Source: Paraescarpia echinospica
Lineage: Eukaryota; Annelida; Polychaeta; Sabellida; Siboglinidae
DNA: 64,000 bases
Direction: 5' to 3'
Assembly: GCA_020002185.1 (NCBI GenBank)
Contig: CM034536.1
Coordinates: 15,851,614 to 15,915,613, forward strand
Positions within the stretch are counted from its first letter, which is position 1. Every line of letters starts with the position of its first letter. The notes beneath the pieces were generated by a model, which did not search any database, had not been told where the DNA came from, and saw only the letters and a program-made list of their open reading frames with translations. The position numbers and the translations under genes are program-made. Below, in pieces: positions 34,059 through 47,013 of the stretch.

Positions 34059-37000
34059 TTATATTATTAATATATAATACATACATTATATCATATATAT
34101 ATATATATTATATCATATATACATTTATACACATACATTCATATATGTTCGCTTTTCAAACTACGTAGGTATGTAGGATTCACTTACGCCTTTTCAACGA
34201 TCTGCCCCGTCAGTCATCGCCATTCGACACGGCTGAGGGCACGACGCATCTCGACATCCACAACGATTACAGTGTAACTAAAATAATCCTAAACATAACT
34301 GATTTCAACCACAACTGCTTATAATAATAATAATCGTTTTAATGAATAATAAACAATTCACTAACTTTTCATTCTCGTCGTCTGACGTGTTCCAATGATT
34401 ACCTCCAACTCCAACCATAGCTAACTAAAATAATATCTTATACTAATCTTAACCTAATTAATAATGACATTTCACACTATCTATTTGTTGTCACCTGTCA
34501 GAGCTGGTAGACAACTCACTACAAATGTTGCTAATCTTTTCAGAAAAATAGTCTGAAAATATACTCGCCATTTCAGCTTCTGACGTGTGGGTAGGGAGTA
34601 CAGTTCCCACTTTGCGATGTAGTAGACAGTTTACAATTCGGAACAGTTGTTGCTGGTTCTTGCCTGTGTTACGGATTATGCTGGAATAGTAGGCACATTT
34701 TTTTTGGGTAAGTAGTGCATTCACTCTCTTGCAGTGATCAGCATACAATTGTCTATGCACCTTTAGTTTGGATTTTCTCCAGGATCTTTCTCTGCCGTTT
34801 CTCTCGTTTCGCAGCCCGTAGGACGCCGGCATACCACGCTGCATCTTGCCGTAATCGGACATGCTGTTCTTGCATTGGCGCGTGCGAATCAACTAAGCTG
34901 ACCAGCATATGATCATTTTGATCAACCAGTTCTTCTACGTTCAGCGAGTCAAGATCATCCGAGCGGAACATTGGAATGTCTTGTCGAAAAGACACTGCAT
35001 CAATGGTGCGTAACTTGCGATATTTGATTTTCATCAAACCAGTGCGATGTTGAACAATGTCTATGTTGAAACTCACCGCAAAGTGGTCAGAAAGGCCCAT
35101 GTCTGTAACGGTAACATTTCGAACAAGGTGTTCGTCCGTGCTGCGGGTCATGAGTACATCCAACGTGTGTCCTTTCCTTTGGGTTGGCCCGCGAACATGC
35201 AATACCATTCCTGGGACATTCACAAAATTGATCAGTCGCCGTGCATCAACATTTGCAGCGTTGTCAATATGAACGTTCTAATTTCCCAGGTTTTATGGCA
35301 TGGTGGTCGATGAAACGGTCCCATTCTTTAAAAAACACAGTTGTTGACAAGCCATTTTTCACTGATGGCGGCGGGTGGTAAATGACAACGATTCTCATGG
35401 ATGACGTAGGTGTTATGAATAATTATTTATTCCCCTCGTCTGATTATCACACTAACTATTTATTCCCGTCATCTGATTTGTTCCAACGCTTATGCTATGA
35501 CTAACGTCAACCATAACTAACTCATAACATAGCTAATTATAATAATGACATTAATACAGTGACGCGGGAACGAAATTCATATTGGGGGGGCTACCGGAGC
35601 TTCAGCACCACTGCAAAATTTTCGCCGCCGCCAATGTTCACATCTTCCTTCACATTGTGGCTGTTTCGGTTGGCTCGATTGTGACATCGGAAGCCGGGCG
35701 GGGGGGGGGGAGGGGGCAGAACATTTACATTTCCACCCGCCATTGACGCTCGCCACAAAAACAAACATTCACGTTCACATTTAATAATAGACCAGTTAGT
35801 TTAACATCGGTGATTTGTAAATTATTATAAAGACTAATTAAAGATCACATGGTGGATTTTCTTGTTAAACATAACATGATAAACCCATCTCAACATGGGT
35901 TTCTAAAAGCGAGGTCATGCTTAACAAATATGTTATGTTTTTTGGAAGATATCACTAAGTGGGTAGATGATGGATCACCAGTAGATATCATCAACTTAGA
36001 TTTTCAAAAAGCTTTCGACAAAGTGCCACATCAGAGATTACTGCTTAAACTAAAGGCCCATGGCACAGGAAATGGTATAATTAACTGGATAGAAAATGGC
36101 TGATTGATAGAAGACAGCGGCAGTTGTTGATGGGGAGGCTTCAAACTGGAAATCAGTTTTGAGTGGGGTTCCACAGGGATCAGTACTGAGACCTATATTA
36201 TTCTTAATATATATAAACGATTTGGACGATGATATAGCTAGCAAGGTGTTGAAATTTGCAGATGATACAAAAGTGTTTAGAAGGATTAAAAGTGATGGAG
36301 ATAGACAACATTTACAAGATGATCTTGACAGGTTGATCAAATGGTCTGAAAAGTGGCAAATGTTGTTCAATTTTGGGAAATGTAAATGTCTTCACACAGG
36401 ACATGGGAACGAATATGTAGAATATACAATGGGGGGAACTGTACTAAGTACTACTGTAAAAGAAAAAGACTTGGGGCTGACAATTAGTGCTGACATGAAG
36501 GTTTCAGAGCAGTGTGGAATTGCAGCTTCAAAAGGAAATCAAATCCTTGGATTGATTAGGCGAAATATAGCATATAAAGAAAAAGAACTAATAATACCGC
36601 TGTACGAAACAATAGTTAGGCCTCATTTAGAATATTGTATACAAGCGTGGAGGCCATACCGCAAGAAGGACATAGATATGCTAGAAAGAGTACAGAGGAG
36701 AGCGACTAAAATGATACCAAAACTGAGGGATCTTAGTTATGAAAAACGCCTAAAAGAATGTGGTTTAACAACACTAGAGACCAGGAGATTGAGAGGAGAT
36801 CAGATAGAAGTGTTTAAAATATTGAATGGTTATGAAAATATTGATAGAAATATGTTTTTTTCAGTTAAGAAAGATAGAAAGACTAGAGGACATGAAGTTA
36901 CATTAGTAAAGGAACAGTGTAGATTAGACGTAAGAAAGTTTTCATTTTCACAAAGGACTGTGAATGTATGGAACAGATTATGTGATGATTGTGTGGGTGC

Positions 37001-37500
37001 TAGTAGTGTGAATATGTTTAAAAATAAAATCGACACATATCTCAGAAGGGCTGGATATGTGTAGATAAAAGGGTTGGACTCTCGATAAGCCAAAGGGCTT
37101 CCTTGTCCACCTGCCATCTAGAGTTAATTCTCTGGATGGCAATCTTGTTAAATCTTGTTAAATCTTAATGGGGGGGGGCAGAACTGAATGTCTGCCCCCT
37201 GATAAATTCCAGCCCCCCCGATCCCACGTCTATGCATTAATATGTTATGACATTTCACACTAACTATTTAATCCCGTTGCCTAATTGGTTCTAACGATTA
37301 CGAACTCGACCTTAGTGTATAGGATGATTATTAAAGGTAACTTGTGTAGTTGGGTGGTAAAATATATTAACGGTAGTGTTTTGACATTGGGTAGTGTCTT
37401 GAGAGTACGTTGGGATAGTGTTTTGAACTTAACAGTAGTGTTTTGAAGGTACGCTCCTCGATGTAGATATAAAGCACTGGGTGAGGCACAACCTTGATGG
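29924..37500 (+). repeat. Block A, copy 2 (start of contig 2)
   Basis: Near-identical to 8899-16465. It carries the same relics at shifted positions: LINE RT fragment 32547-32712, hAT remnant 33142-33874 (minus), AC microsatellite about 34003-34052, LINE endonuclease remnant 34491-35223 (minus). No unique gene. The end, about 37460-37510, degrades into a blend with the GTGA repeat of the palindromic element. Confidence 0.9.
35849..37165 (+). pseudogene. CR1-like LINE reverse transcriptase, copy 2
   Basis: Duplicate of 14817-16135 with the same A-run frame break and one extra base loss near 36121. The second open frame (36159-37064) keeps SGVPQGSVL, FADDTK and the C-terminal domain, with a few amino-acid changes from copy 1. 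Confidence 0.85.
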
Positions 37501-37504
37501 TGCC

Positions 37505-39190
37505 TATTGTGAGTGTCACAAAGTGAGTGAGTGAGTGAGTGAGTGAGGAGTGAGTGAGTGAGTGAGTGAGTGAGTGAGTGAGTGAGAAGGAAGTGACTAA
37601 CACGTCTATTTTCCTGACGCGAAACACGTCTATTTTCCTGAAAAAGGAAGGAATTGACGCGATAACACGTCTATTTTCCTGAAAAAGGAAGGAATTGACG
37701 CGATAACACGTCTATTTTCCTGAAAAAGGAAGGAATTGATGCAATAACACGTCTATTTTCCTGAATTGATGCTATTTTCCTGAAAAAGGAAGGATTTGAC
37801 GCAATAACACGTCTATTTTCCTGAAAAAGGAAGGAATTGATGCAATAACACGTATATTTTCCTGAAAAAGGAAGGAATTGATGCTATTTTCCTGAAAAAG
37901 GAAGGATTTGACGCGATAACACGTCTATTTTCCTGAAAAAGGAAGGAATTGATGCAATAACACGTCTATTTTCCTCAAAAAGGAAGGAATTGACGCGATA
38001 ACGTCTATTTTCCTGAAAAAAGAAGGATTTGACGCGATAACACGTTAAGATTAGTGTTTCGTTTGTCCCACTAGTTGATCTAAGTTCAATTCGTGACACG
38101 TGTTTGTTAAAGCATAGTGTTTCGTTTGTCCCCCTAGTTGGTCTAAGTTCAATTCGTGACACGTGTTGGTCAAAGCATAGTGTTTCGTTTGTACAACTCG
38201 TGTATATAGTTTGGTTCGTGCAACGTGTTGGTCTAAGCATAGTGTTTCGTTTGTCCCACTAGTTGGTCTAAGTTCAATTCGTGACACGTGTTGGTCAAAG
38301 CCTAGTGTTTCGTTTGTATAACTCGTGTCTCGTCGGTACTCTCGTGTGATGTGTCATCCGTTGTCTCGTGTGATGTGCCATCCGTAGTCTCGTGACGTAT
38401 CTCGGTCATAGTCTCGTCTCTTGTCTCGTCGGTACTCTCGTGTGACGTGACATAGTCTCGTGTGATGTATCTAGTTGATCTAAGTTCAATTCGTGACACG
38501 TGTTGGTCAAAGCATAGTGTTTCGTTTTCGTGACACATGTTGGTCAAAGCAGTGTTTCGTTTGCACCACTAGTTGATCTAAGTCCAATTCGTGACACGTG
38601 TTGGTCAAAGCAGTGTTTCGTTTGTACAACTAGTTGATCTAAGTCCAATTCGTGACACGTGTTGGTCAAAGCATAGTGTTTCGTTTGCACCACTAGTTGG
38701 TCTGAGTACATTAACATCTCTGTACTGAACTACACAGACATAAGTGGTTAACATAACTGTACTGCACTACACAGACATAAGTGGCTATCATCTCTACTGA
38801 ACTACACATACATACTTGTAAAGTGTAAGACTATTAGTAAGGTTCCCAACATATGCTTTGCATTACACTATGAAAAAGACACAAGATGAGGTTTGCACAG
38901 TTTATTCGTGAACAACACAAACGTATTTACATGTCACGCTCCATAACTGCAAGAACCATATGTTTCATAATGTTTCGCCACTGTTTCGAAACGGATTCTT
39001 GCAACCAATATTGATATTACACAACTGTTCGACTGTCACATCGGATAGCTTCACCCCGCGTCTAACAAAACACTCAAACAGTCTTTCACCACTGCGGTTG
39101 AATTAATGGTCTCCACAGCCTCGTCAAAGTGCATGCAAATTTGAATTATTATCAGATAACATACAATCGTGTACATTGACTAGGATGGTC
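37505..39190 (-). mobile_element. Partial third copy of the palindromic element arm
   Basis: Matches 24430-26110 of the right arm in the same orientation: GTGA repeats, 41-bp repeats (37595-38045), 60-bp repeats (38050-38700), then the 3' half of zinc-protein exon 2 with its AATAAA (about 38905) and several small deletions (for example near 39008 and 39055). The SERTA-like gene, exon 1 and both ends are absent. Confidence 0.85.
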
Positions 39191-39471
39191 TATATTAACC
39201 ACGACATTGTAGTGTCTTGAGAGTACATGTTGGGAGCGTAGGGAAATCAATGGTTTCGGACCAGTAAAGAACTTGTGAAGGCAGTACATTGTGTAGTTGT
39301 GAAGGAACGGAAGTATCGATGATGTTCTCGTTAATCGTCGTCGATGTTGAGATTAATGTAAACAGCACTGGAGCTGAGGCTGTCACCTTGAAGTGGGATG
39401 CCTATTGTTGTCACAAAGTGACGGATACACTCATCGACCGATATGCGTGGTTAGTCTACGACTTTTAGGAA
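39191..39471. other. Interleaved low-quality consensus
   Basis: Short pieces of the element arm (gtctatatta, accacgacattg, gaaatcaatggt, atcgatgatgttct) alternate with pieces of block A (tagtgtcttgagagtac, aacagcactgg, gaggctgtcacc) every 10-30 bases. No simple recombination gives this; it looks like a consensus built from two different sequences stacked on each other. Confidence 0.7.
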
Positions 39472-41380
39472 ATGTAAATGTCTTCACACAGGACATGGGA
39501 ACGAATATGTAGAATATACAATGGGGGGAACTGTACTAAGTACTACTGTAAAAGAAAAAGACTTAGGGCTGACAATTAGTGCTGACATGAAGGTTTCAGA
39601 GCAGTGTGGAGTTGCAGCTTCAAAGGAAATCAAATCCTTGGATTGATTAGGCGAAATATAGCATATCAAGAAAAAGAACTAATAATACCACTGTACAAAA
39701 CAATAGTTAGGCCTCATTTAGAATATTGCATACAAGCGTGGAGGCCATAACGCAAGAAGGACATAGATATGCTAGAAAGAGTACAGAGGAGAGCGACTAA
39801 AATGATACAAAAACTGAGGGATCTTAGTTATGAAAAACGCCTAAAAGAATGTGGTTTAACAACGCTAGAGACCAGGAGATTGAGAGGAGATCAGATAGAA
39901 GTGTTTAAAATATTGAATGGTTATGAAAATATTGATAGAAATATGTTTTTTTCAGTTAAGAAAGATAGAAAGACTAGAGGACATGAAGTTACATTAGTAA
40001 AGGAACAGTGTAGATTAGACGTAAGAAAGTTTTCATTTTCACAAAGGACTGTGAATGTATGGAACAGATTATGTGATGATTGTGTGGGTGCTAGTAGTGT
40101 GAATATGTTTAAAAATAAAATCGACACATATCTCAGAAGGGCTGGATATGTGTAGATAAAAGGGTTGGACTCTCGATAAGCCAAAGGGCTTCCTTGTCCA
40201 CCTTCCATCTAGAGTTAATTCTCTGGATGGCAATCTTGTTAAATCTTGTTAAATCTTAATGGGGGGGGGGGGGCAGAACTGAATGTCTGCCCCCTGATAA
40301 ATTCCAGCCCCCCGATCCCACGTCTATGCATTAATATGTTATGACATTTCACACTAACTATTTAATCCCGTTGCCTAATTGGTTCTAACGATTACGAACT
40401 CGACCTTAGTCTATAGGATGATTATTAAAGGTAACTTGTGTAGTTGGGTGGTAAAATATATTAACGGTAGTGTTTTGACATTGGGTAGTGTCTTGAGAGT
40501 ACGTTGGGATAGTGTTTTGAACTTAACAGTAGTGTTTTGAAGGTACGCTCCTCGATGTAGATTATAAACAGCACTGGGCTGAGGCTGTCACCTTGATGGG
40601 TGCCTATTGTTGTCACAAATGACGGACACTCATCGACCGATATGCGTGGTTAGTCTACGACTTTTATGACCAAACTAGGGTCATGTTGGAACAAATTGCA
40701 ACATAAGCAAATCTTACAGTTTTGAAAGCAAGCATATATCCCAGATAACATATAAAAAGTATATAGCTAAACAAATTAGGGAACATTATAAAAATTACGC
40801 AAGTTTATATTGGGCCCCCTCAATAGCTTTTACCTGCGATTTTGTGACGACGAATATTTCGGGACAAAGAACAGCAAGATTATGTTTCTGTAAACCTCAA
40901 GTAATCCAGATGCGTGTATGTAAATACGCACAAATTATATTCGAGAACAAATTAACAGACATCGACATTAAAATAGTATAACATGGCGTTAGGTTTTCAA
41001 TTAAATCCTTATTGGTATCAAAATATGCACGAATTACTTGTCCAATTCATCTCCTACATAACATGATTATGGTCAGCGTAATTATAAGTATATTACTCTC
41101 ATGAGCATATATCGTACATGTAACATAGCGCAAGTACATCTAACAGGGAACATTGTGTATAATAATTATAATGACCCCTTGATATAAGGTCTACATATAA
41201 ATACATGAATCTAGCCGATATGCTTAATTGAGGAAAAATTTACGTATTCTCTCTCATGTAATCTGCATTACCATATGAATATCCTTCTGTCATGAGCATT
41301 GGCCGTATACATAGCATAACACAAATTCATTTTATCATTGCGCATAATAATTATAATGAACCCTTCCGTTTAAGGCCAAC
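39472..41380 (+). repeat. Block A, partial copy 3 with LINE 3' half and empty site
   Basis: Matches 15343-17270, including the C-terminal part of the LINE ORF (39769-40155, broken upstream by a TAA in the YRKKD region at about 39748) and its 3' UTR. It continues past the point where the palindromic element sits in contig 1 (aacacatgta at 41371-41380) straight into catacgtgaatc, that is, an uninterrupted target. Confidence 0.85.
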
Positions 41381-41915
41381 ACATGTACATACGTGAATCT
41401 CAAGAGCCCAAGAAAGTAAGTACTTATATATCGCAGTACCCAGTCCTTTGGACTGCATAAATATCCATCACTGCCTATGCCCAGGGAATCAGTCATATAG
41501 CTGAGAGAACTGAAGCAACATAGAGTGAACAAACTTTCCCAGGTTGACACGGCGGCACAGGATTCGAAACCGAGTTCTCTCGATTGATTGCGCTCCACAC
41601 AAAAACTTAATTGAGGTAAAATCGCTGTATTACGTAGTCATTACTATCACATGTAACTGCCGATCATTGTCGTAACTCTAGACTGAGTTTGAACACTATG
41701 TGCCACGGAATGACGTGCAAGGTGCGAGTGATGTGTTTACAAAAAGTTTCCTCATTCGAATTTCCAATTCTTCAGTGCCGATTAGAAGTATCTGCATCAG
41801 CTTGTCTCGTCTGATGTATCAATATCTATGCGAAGAATCTCGACTGCGAAGCGATATTTCTGTGCCTTGGCACACAACCACCGATACCTGAGCACTACGT
41901 CAACCGTACTTCGAC
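41381..41915 (+). other. Host flank left of the Polinton, no gene seen
   Basis: Unique sequence with no supported coding feature, ending in the TATGGA target copy. Confidence 0.6.
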
Positions 41916-41921
41916 TATGGA
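41916..41921. repeat. Left target-site duplication TATGGA
   Basis: TATGGA directly before the left inverted repeat is identical to 59059-59064 directly after the right one; 6 bp is the Polinton/Maverick standard. Confidence 0.93.
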
Positions 41922-42200
41922 AGTAGTAGATGTGTGCTGTTCACTCACCATAGATCAAAGGACATCAAAGGAAGGAGATAAGGAAATGATCAGCCGAGCA
42001 CATTCTGCTCTACTGATAAAAAATAACATTGCTCCTACTAATAAAAAAAATTGTTTGTAAACATTGGTTAAATGTTTGTAAACATTGTTTAAAAAAAATC
42101 AAAACAAGTCTACTAATAAAAATGTTTTGTTTATAAACAATGGTAGCCTATCTATAAAAACAAGACCACCCAAGTAGGAAGGAGTATGGTGCTGACCTCG
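41922..42200 (+). repeat. Left terminal inverted repeat of Polinton
   Basis: Begins AGTAGTAGATGTGTGCTG and matches the reverse complement of 58801-59058. The match is nearly perfect over the first 100 bp; further in, the left copy has an extra aatgtttgtaaacattgttt duplication. Confidence 0.95.
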
Positions 42201-42788
42201 TGTGCATAAAATTTAATAAACTAGTGTAAGAAAGAATACCTAGATGTAGCTGGTGTAGGTTTAGTAGAGTGCTAAGTTGTATTTTTGACAAGGGCCCTAA
42301 TGCGGTATGTAGTTGGTGTATTATTTCACAACACGGCGCCGCTAGAAGCTATGATTGAGAGCAGTGGGGTAACCCTAGCAACGGGCCGCTGTAGGCTAAC
42401 TGCGGCGGGGCCGTTGAAGGCCAAAGTACGACTGTAGACAGGAGCCGGCGCGGTAGGCTATTAATAGCGACTGACGGTGGCTGTCTGAGACACTGGGTGG
42501 TTAGGAAATAGTATGTACCGCAAGCAGGCGTTTTATTTTATCGGTATTCTGGCATACTGGTAAAGCGAAAGTACGCGTCAACCAGGTGTTTTATCAGCAG
42601 CGCGCTAGCATTGTGTAAGCTGAAGGCTTATTCATAGTGGATTTTCTCGGCTGTCTGGGACACTGGTGGTAAAGCGCCGGTATGTACGGTAACCAGGCGT
42701 TTATTTTCTGGCTAGTGTGCGTCAACCAGGCGTTTTATTTTATTACCTCTCCAGCAGGCGTTGGATAGTGGAATATTGGCGGTGACTA
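42201..42788. other. Left subterminal region, short repeats
   Basis: No gene. A caggcgttttatttta motif recurs at about 42525, 42580 (variant), 42694, 42728 and 42755 (variant), spaced irregularly. Possible control or packaging region by position only. Confidence 0.45.
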
Positions 42789-43461
42789 CTACAAGGAAGG
42801 AGACGGGGTGAAATTTTTTATTTTTATTAATACAGAGTATATGTCAATGTCGAGGTGGCCGGCCCGACCACGACCCGTCGTGTGAGGCCATCCAGGAGGC
42901 GTTGGTCTGGTTGTCATTGGCAGCAGGTCGAGCTGAGCGGCCCGACCACGGTCCATCGTACGAACCATGAAGGCGGCGCGGGGCTGCGGCGCCGTGACGA
43001 CGCGGGGCTGAGGTACGACCACGGCGCCAAGCTTTGGACCCGCTGGCACGGGCGGCGGCGCGACTACGGCGGGCGTGAGGGGCGCCGAGGCGCTGGCGTA
43101 TGGCTCTTCTACCTCCGTTGACGCGGGTACGGGAGGTAGTGGTGTTCCGAAGCCCCGCCAATCCAGGGGGAGACCCCGTCTTGCTAAATAGTAGACCCTG
43201 TAAACATAGGAAAGATCGGTGACTAACGAGTGAAAACGTTAGAAGGCGTGTAAAAGGTAGGGGAGACCCCGTCTTGCTGAATAGTAGACCCTGTAAACAT
43301 AGGAAAGATCGGTGATTAACGAGTGAAAACGTTAGAAGGCGTGTAAAAGGTAGGCTCGCTATAGTGAATATTACATAAAGCGGTGTAACGTACCAGGCGA
43401 GCTCGCGTTGCGCAAGTCTTAATTGCGTCTTCAGCTCCTCGTAAGTAGGTTCTGTACTCAT
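42789..43461 (-). CDS. Small spliced proline-rich protein of unknown function
   Basis: Exon 1 (43461-43394) encodes MSTEPTYEELKTQLRLAQRE and three further residues up to a phase-2 GTACGT donor. Exon 2 starts at 43197 after TTTACAG and reads VYYLARRGLPLDWRG, then a P/V/A-rich segment with PAGPKLGAVVVPQP and a basic RG-containing tail, ending at 42789. A 93-bp tandem duplication (43168-43353) doubles the acceptor, so splicing to the upstream acceptor (exon from 43290) meets a stop within about 20 codons. I do not recognise the family. The intron call rests on splice consensus and on the clean frame it restores. Confidence 0.5.
43168..43353. repeat. 93-bp tandem duplication spanning a splice acceptor
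   Basis: Two copies of the unit from agaccccgtcttgct to gtgtaaaaggtag, differing at about two positions. It contains the branch/acceptor region and first exon-2 codons of the gene at 42789-43461. Confidence 0.9.
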
Positions 43462-44035
43462 GGTGGCTGTGTAACGAAATGGGCACTGTTGTTTTCAACG
43501 CGCCCTTTAGGCGTATGTAGACCTGCCGTCGTGCACGTAGGCCCTTAACGACAGTTTTGCGCAATATAACGAACGGATAGCGCAATATTAAAAACCGTGT
43601 ATAATAATATCTCAGTGTATGAATTGAACGGTGTATATTTGTCACGGATTAGCGAGGTCTCCGTACACTAGATGGCTCAGTCTAGTAGGGTTCTTATATA
43701 TCAAGGTCAACGCATATGAGAAAGAACGGTTATCGTGAACAAGCAACAAAGAACGAGGAAAATGTAATACTTTATTACAAGATATCTTCCTTTTGATAAA
43801 TATCTCGATTAACAAAATAAACAGAATAAAGAAATCCCGTAACCAAATCTTAATAGAACATAATAAACAATAAAACTGAATCTTTCGATTATCAAATTCC
43901 ACTTCCTTTCTAAGGTGGATTATACCGCTACACGACCATAACAAGGCGCCAAGTGTTATCTAAGAATAACTCCCATAATATAAATACATAGTATAAGCTA
44001 GTCCTCGCAGACTCTCATTACAGTAATATGTTACA

Positions 44036-44075
<40 letters not shown>

Positions 44076-45390
44076 GTGAATACTTCATGGGTAATAATAC
44101 CTCATTTCAAAACCCACACATAACTACTAATCATAATAGAGCAAATAATAGATACGTTCAATCAGAAAATAAATATTTATATTGGGCTAGTCCCATCTCC
44201 AATATATACGAACGTTTGTTGAAGTCAACACGCCGAGCTCAGAACACAATGAGAACGGTGTATCTCGGCCGTACGAGTGATGAAGCCGGGCACTTGACGA
44301 TTGCAGTCTTACGCCGCGAATTCTCGAGTCGCGTCCGTTCAATAATCGCACGGTCGCAAACGATTGCGAAGTCAGTTGAATACGTTCAACTGAAAGACGA
44401 AACCGGGCAGTAGAAGCTTACCGCCGGCCGCTACGAATTCGAACGAGAGGTCTTGTTTTGTCGCAAACGATCGAGAAGTCGGATGAACGGGTTCGCGCGA
44501 ATGACGACGCCTGGCAGAATACGTTTACCGCCGGCCGCTACGAGTCGAATACGGTCAAGCTTTCTGACGATATCGCTGTGGACCGCTGTTCGAGGATGGC
44601 CCGTGCTGGGTGAGCGCGTCGCGATTATCGCTCATCGACGCAAATACGTTGGGGCCGACCGGAACGTTGTCTCAAAGTACTGCTGACGTGGTGGCATGGT
44701 TTCTTCGAAGTTCAATCGAATAGTCACTCTGGACACTGAATATTACACACATACAAAAGCTTGGGAACGTAATCCACGTTAACGATTCCCACCACGCTTT
44801 ACGACTTTCCTTGCCATACTCTTGGCAGCAGGGCAACCTGTTTAGTTCAACCCTGGATCTGTCCCAGTCCTTCGACAGATGGCGAAATGCGTACACCAAA
44901 CGTTTATATAAGCAGACCTGATTACACATCATATGACAGGTTTCCATCATTTCTATTGGCTAAAATAATGTACAATTCAAACTAGGCATTGTGGAACACC
45001 CTCTCTAATTACAGTGAAACCACCTGCTTGCCTAGAAACACTAGGAACATAATACCACGCTTCACTGAGCGCATCTGCCACCGAGTTGCTGTAATTACGT
45101 AACTAAGGCGGTTGGTTAACAATATGTCTATCTACTGGCTTGAACTTCCTCATTTATAAAATTAAACCTCAGGAAAGTAGATTTAAACATCTAGAAATAC
45201 CAGAAATGCTACAATATTGTAAAATACCGTCTAGAGACTCGTAGGGAAGGTTATTTTTCGAGAAAAACATTATGTAAAGGCGAACTAAAAGCGAGTGTAC
45301 TGAAGCGACCTGTAACTTTTTTCTATTTCAATAACCTTGCTCGACTCGCTTGCCGCGCGGTGTACGTGTTCGAGGGCATGAACGCTCCCC
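43462..45390. other. Polinton interior without a recognised gene
   Basis: Contains a CA/TA microsatellite (44036-44075) and an imperfect direct repeat of about 100 bp (44355-44450 and 44460-44560, sharing tcgcaaacgat and taccgccggccgctacga). The 108-codon frame at 44087 has no homology I recognise and overlaps the repeat, so I do not call it. An AT-rich part (43640-44080, 44900-45250) may be later host-like insertion. Confidence 0.45.
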
Positions 45391-45400
45391 TATAAATAGG
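45391..45400 (+). promoter_or_regulatory. TATA box of the Polinton zinc-protein gene
   Basis: TATAAATAGG in ctcccctataaataggcagg, with a likely start near 45420 and the first ATG at 45484. Confidence 0.75.
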
Positions 45401-45483
45401 CAGGCTGAGACCGTGTCTGTATTCACTCGTTTGTGGTGTCCTGTTAACGTAGTTATCTCTGCGCTCTTACAGACGGAACTGCT

Positions 45484-47013
45484 ATGTCGGCTGCTCAAGG
45501 TACCAAAATGCCGGGTCTGAAGAAGAAGAAGAATCCGACTCCTAAACTGGCGATAGAGAACGCTACTTTGAAGGCTATTGCGTCTGTCGTTGCTGCTGGC
45601 CGTGAGGATGCTGCTGCTGCTGTGGTCCCCCCGTTGCGTGCGATCAGCGAGTCTGCTGCGGCGCCCCCGTCAACGGCGCATGCGAGCCGGGAGTCTGCAG
45701 CCGCCCTTGTCTCGCCGACGCCGGCTAAGGCCGCCGAGTCCGATGCGGCAACGCCTGCGTCGACCTATGAGCCGCCGACGGTGAGTTTCAAAGACCTCCT
45801 GGCCGCCGAAGACGACGGTGTGTATATCGTGTCGACCTGAGTGCCGACGCAAGCTGACCCGTATGAGAGATGGCACCCTGAAATGCATGTCGCACGGCGC
45901 GGACGTTAATCCGAGACAATATTTCTCGGTGCGCGCCATGCTGACGGAAGTCGGTACGACGGAACCGGAAATGTGGGTTACGTTGTTTGACGACGTCATG
46001 ACGGGTCTCGTGACCTACGAGGCCGCCTATCTGGCGCCTATGTTCCCTGAAAAATTACGTGATACTATACAGGAGATCGTGGGAACGGTCATGAAAGTCG
46101 CTATACGTAAGACAGTGTGGGGGAAATGGCCATGTAAACTGTGCGAAGTGTGACGATTGTCCCGAAGGACGAGAAGATGATTGAATGAATAACGCGCGCT
46201 TTTCTTGTGCTGTAGGACGCTGGAGGAAAGGCCCTTGCCCGTGATCTCATGTTGGACGGCATAGTGGCGGACGCCCTGAGATCAACCCTCGAGGGTGCGA
46301 CGGACCCCCTGGACCAGGCGCTCCCAAAGTATACTCCGTGGGAGGTGATGTGCGTGGTACCCGACGGTGTGGAAGAGGCTGCGGAATTGGTCGTCGATAA
46401 CGGGCAGCGAGCGCTGAATAGGCGTTGCGTGGAAGAGTCGTAGCCGCCCGTCAAGCGCGTGAAAGTGGACTCGATCGGCGAGACGTCGCGTACGTACACG
46501 ACCCTCCAGCCCCTGCCGACGTACGGTCCCCCGGACGTCGTGTCAATCTCATCGAGCGATGATGAGTCACCATCGCTGATGTCGTCGCCATCCTCACCCA
46601 CCCCCGCGGTAACGCCCGACGCGCTGAAAAGAGCACTGCTGCGAGCGCTTGCCGAGTCTATCGGCAAGGCAGTGCTGTCCCGTGCGCGACGCGAGTGTAA
46701 GGGATGCGCACCCTCGCTGATATACGGCCCCGTGGCGCATATGTTCGGTTGCCGAGAAAGTGCGAAAGTCATGTGCGAGTGACATTTTCAGTGTGTACTG
46801 AATGATTCCATGGGTCGGCCGCTCGTGCCGAGTGCGGTAAGGCTGATGCTACTGCTATGCGACCAGACTTGGTTGCCGGATCGTTTCGAGGAGGCGACGT
46901 TCATGAAGAACGTCATCGACTGGTCCCTGACCAACTGGTTGGTCTGCGAACACAACGCGGCCCTGGAGACGGTTGTGGAAGAATACCTGAGGAGTCGTTG
47001 TTGCTGGAAGTAG
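45484..47013 (+). pseudogene. Polinton zinc-motif protein, homologue of the palindromic element's gene
   Basis: From the ATG at 45484 an Ala/Ser/Pro-rich N-terminus, then after a one-base frame break near 45835 a zinc ribbon CRPECRRKLTRMRDGTLKC followed by MSHG (C-x3-C-x13-C-x2-H). An intron (donor near 46150, acceptor ending at 46215, cttttcttgtgctgtag) leads into a frame with an in-frame TAG at 46441, a nuclear-signal-like PPVKRVKV, a SUMO-interaction-like VVSISSSDDES, the box RRECKGC ... AHMFGC, an in-frame TGA at 46780 and a helical C-terminal part to 47013. Order and spacing match the intact 360-aa protein at 25849-27164. AATAAA follows at 47086. Function unknown. Confidence 0.65.

Noticed and set aside
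44087..44413. 108-codon frame inside the Polinton
   Set aside because: No family resemblance, crosses an imperfect direct repeat, and part of the region is AT-rich unlike the Polinton genes.
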